Assembly: GCA_021849525.1 (NCBI GenBank)
Contig: JAJZSS010000093.1
Coordinates: 1 to 6,558, forward strand
Length of the DNA: 6,558 nucleotides
Source: Chloroflexota bacterium
GTDB taxonomy: Bacteria; Chloroflexota; Anaerolineae; Anaerolineales; UBA4823
Direction of reading: 5' to 3'
Numbering within the stretch: position 1 is the stretch's first letter; each line of letters begins with the position of its first letter. Shown one piece after another: positions 5,023-6,558 of this stretch. The notes beneath the pieces were generated by a model, which was not told where the DNA came from, ran no database searches, and saw nothing but the letters and a program-made list of their open reading frames with translations. A program made the position numbers and the translations under genes.

Positions 5023-6480
5023 ATGAAGACAGTTCAATTTGAGTATGGCGAAGGCACCCTGAGCGCCAATCTCCCCGATACAGCAGAAGTCTTTATTCCT
5101 GGCGAAACAATCCCCGATCCACCGGCGCTGGAAGATGTGGTGGAAGCCACGCGCCAATCTATCCTCAACCCGGTTGGAATGCCGCCTTTATCCGAAACTG
5201 TGGGTCCTGGCTCTAAAGTGACCATCAGCTTCCCCGATCGAGTGAAGGGGGGTTACCAGCCGACTTCGCATCGCAAAGTAGCGATACCCTTGCTGATTGA
5301 AGAGTGCTTGAAAGCCGGTGTCTTCAAAGAAGATATTCTCCTGATCTGTTCGAATGGGCTGCACCGTAAAAACACAAATGAAGAAATCAAAGCCATCCTG
5401 GGCGAGCAGGTTTATTACGAGTTTATGCCCAGCCACCAGATCATTAATCATGATTCGGAAGATTGGGAGAACCTGGTTGACCTGGGCTATGATGAGCTGG
5501 GCGATCCGGTGATCATGAACCGCCAGGTCTTTGAGTCGGGGCGGGCAGGGGCAGCGATCATGATCGGGCATGTCCTGGGGAATCCGTACGGCGGGTATTC
5601 GGGCGGCTATAAGATGGTCGCGACTGGAATCACCCACTGGAAGTCGATCGCCTCTCACCATATTCCGTCTGTGATGCACCGGTCTGATTTTACGCCCGTC
5701 TCACCCCACAGCCTGATGCGGGATAAATTTGATGCCATCGGCAAGCATATGGAAAAAGAGATGGGGCAGAAATTCTTCATGTGCGACGCAGTATTGGATA
5801 CCAATGCCCGCCAGCTGGCTGTGTATTCTGGCTATGGTCAGGCGATTCAGCCCTTAGCCTGGGAGGTTGCCAACCGGCGCACCTATGTGCCCTGGGCGAA
5901 AGAGAAATTCGATATCATGCTGTTTGGCATGCCTCAGAATTTTCATTACGGGAACGGGCACGGCACCAACCCGATCCTGATTTTGCAGGCGATCGGGGCC
6001 AATATTATTCGTCACCGTCGGGTGATGAAAGATAAATTTGTGGTCATTTGCTCCTCGATCTGCAATGGCTATTTCCATGACGAGGAATTCCCTTCCTATC
6101 GCGAGCTGTATGAGCTTTTCCAAAAGGATTATCACAACACCTTGCCAGAGGTTGAGAAGTATGGCGAATATTTCAGCCACAAGCAGGAGTATATCGACAA
6201 ATACCGCTTCAATTACGGCTACCATCCTTATCACGCCTTTTCGATGGTCGCCTGTGGACACATCACAGAGATGCACACCGCCGCCACCTACATTGTCGGG
6301 GCGTATGAACCGGGCTATGCCCGGGCGATGGGACTCAAAACCCGCCCGACCTTTGATTCCGCGATCCAGGATGCGATGCGTTATACCGGACCAAACCCTA
6401 AAATCCTGGCGCTGCCCAGGTGTTTCAAAACTGCCGCGGTCCATCTGATGATGGCGGATGATCCCATTCCGGGTGTCTGA
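5023..6480 (+). CDS. LarA-family protein (nickel-pincer lactate racemase superfamily, DUF2088), probable 2-hydroxy-acid or sugar-acid racemase/epimerase
   Basis: LarA enzymes racemise or epimerise 2-hydroxy acids with a nickel-pincer nucleotide bound covalently to a Lys. Here SNGLHRKNTNEE (110-121) matches the GFHRPSTHEE block, with H114 for the catalytic H108 of Lactiplantibacillus LarA. GGYSGGYK (190-197) supplies K197 for the pincer-bearing K184, and H213 matches the nickel ligand H200. D72 in FPDRVKGG aligns with the D of SDHTRP. The other catalytic His (H174) aligns with N187. At 485 residues it is about 60 longer than lactate racemase, mostly in an aromatic-rich C-terminal half (about 345-430). 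Relatives are reported to use malate or gluconate, and this sugar operon favours a sugar-acid substrate (inference). Activity would need LarB, LarC and LarE, which are not in the window. GGAG (5013-5016) lies six bases before ATG 5023, so the earlier in-frame ATG at 5011 overlaps the ribosome site and is unlikely. Confidence 0.85.
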   Translation: MKTVQFEYGEGTLSANLPDTAEVFIPGETIPDPPALEDVVEATRQSILNPVGMPPLSETVGPGSKVTISFPDRVKGGYQPTSHRKVAIPLLIEECLKAGVFKEDILLICSNGLHRKNTNEEIKAILGEQVYYEFMPSHQIINHDSEDWENLVDLGYDELGDPVIMNRQVFESGRAGAAIMIGHVLGNPYGGYSGGYKMVATGITHWKSIASHHIPSVMHRSDFTPVSPHSLMRDKFDAIGKHMEKEMGQKFFMCDAVLDTNARQLAVYSGYGQAIQPLAWEVANRRTYVPWAKEKFDIMLFGMPQNFHYGNGHGTNPILILQAIGANIIRHRRVMKDKFVVICSSICNGYFHDEEFPSYRELYELFQKDYHNTLPEVEKYGEYFSHKQEYIDKYRFNYGYHPYHAFSMVACGHITEMHTAATYIVGAYEPGYARAMGLKTRPTFDSAIQDAMRYTGPNPKILALPRCFKTAAVHLMMADDPIPGV

Positions 6481-6533
6481 TGCCTCATTATGAAGCTTGA
6501 TCAGTCCCGGATTATCCATGTAGGATAGAACTG

Positions 6534-6558
6534 ATGAAAATATCGGAAACTACCACCG
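6534..6558 (+). CDS. Probable start of the next operon gene (first eight codons)
   Basis: An ATG preceded by AGGA (6522-6525), eight bases upstream, opens a frame reading MKISETTT up to the window edge. It lies 53 bases after the LarA-like stop codon with no terminator between, so it is probably cotranscribed. Eight residues are too few to assign a family. A short dyad TATCC-N5-GGATA (6513-6527) covers the ribosome site. Confidence 0.4.

Noticed and set aside
5188..5679. 163-codon minus-strand frame opposite the LarA-like gene
   Set aside because: It is a shadow of the conserved plus-strand coding sequence, with no family resemblance.
5854..6519. 221-codon minus-strand frame opposite the LarA-like gene
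   Set aside because: Long antisense frames are common opposite moderate-G+C genes. The plus frame carries conserved LarA motifs and this one has no recognisable motif or ribosome site.
6513..6527. Dyad TATCC-N5-GGATA over the ribosome site of the last partial gene
   Set aside because: A 5-bp stem is too weak to claim translational control, and the downstream gene cannot be assessed from eight codons.

Overview
The window looks like part of a chromosome from an anaerobic, sugar-fermenting bacterium. The best guess is Chloroflexota, class Anaerolineae. This rests on three things: the secreted protein at the left edge, which has a short 'VYLPIL' motif soon after its signal peptide and a CBM9-like beta-sandwich; the style of the ROK repressor; and the moderate G+C coding sequence with AT-rich promoters. 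It is an inference, because there is no rRNA or other phylogenetic marker here.

Layout. Positions 1-497 (minus strand) hold the N-terminal 165 codons of a secreted protein whose C-terminus lies outside the window. Positions 498-730 are an AT-rich divergent promoter region. From there everything reads on the plus strand: nagA (N-acetylglucosamine-6-phosphate deacetylase, 731-1891); a 102-bp gap with a very good sigma-70-type promoter overlapped by a perfect inverted repeat; a ROK-family repressor (1994-3235); a 220-residue transaldolase/fructose-6-phosphate-aldolase family protein (3269-3931); a 114-bp gap with two stem-loops, one of them very strong; an unusually long triosephosphate-isomerase-like protein (4046-4978); a large, divergent LarA-family protein (nickel-pincer lactate racemase superfamily, 5023-6480); and the first eight codons of a probable further gene at the right edge.

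How the genes fit together. nagA feeds N-acetylhexosamine phosphates into central metabolism. The ROK-tal-tim-larA set reads as one autoregulated sugar-catabolic operon. The regulator's promoter is covered by a 29-bp palindrome that is its likely own operator, and a related box lies upstream of nagA. The three enzymes keep their family catalytic residues in most places: Schiff-base Lys in the transaldolase, Lys/His/Glu in the TIM, and the pincer-carrying Lys plus Ni-ligand His in LarA. All three also depart from the family norm at substrate-contact positions. The transaldolase and TIM both lose residues that normally hold substrate phosphate, and the LarA protein has Asn where lactate racemase has one of its two catalytic His. 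I read this as a candidate uncharacterised carbohydrate or sugar-acid pathway, not ordinary glycolysis or pentose-phosphate duplication. The substrate cannot be named from sequence alone.

No tRNA, rRNA, CRISPR array, insertion sequence or transposase was seen.
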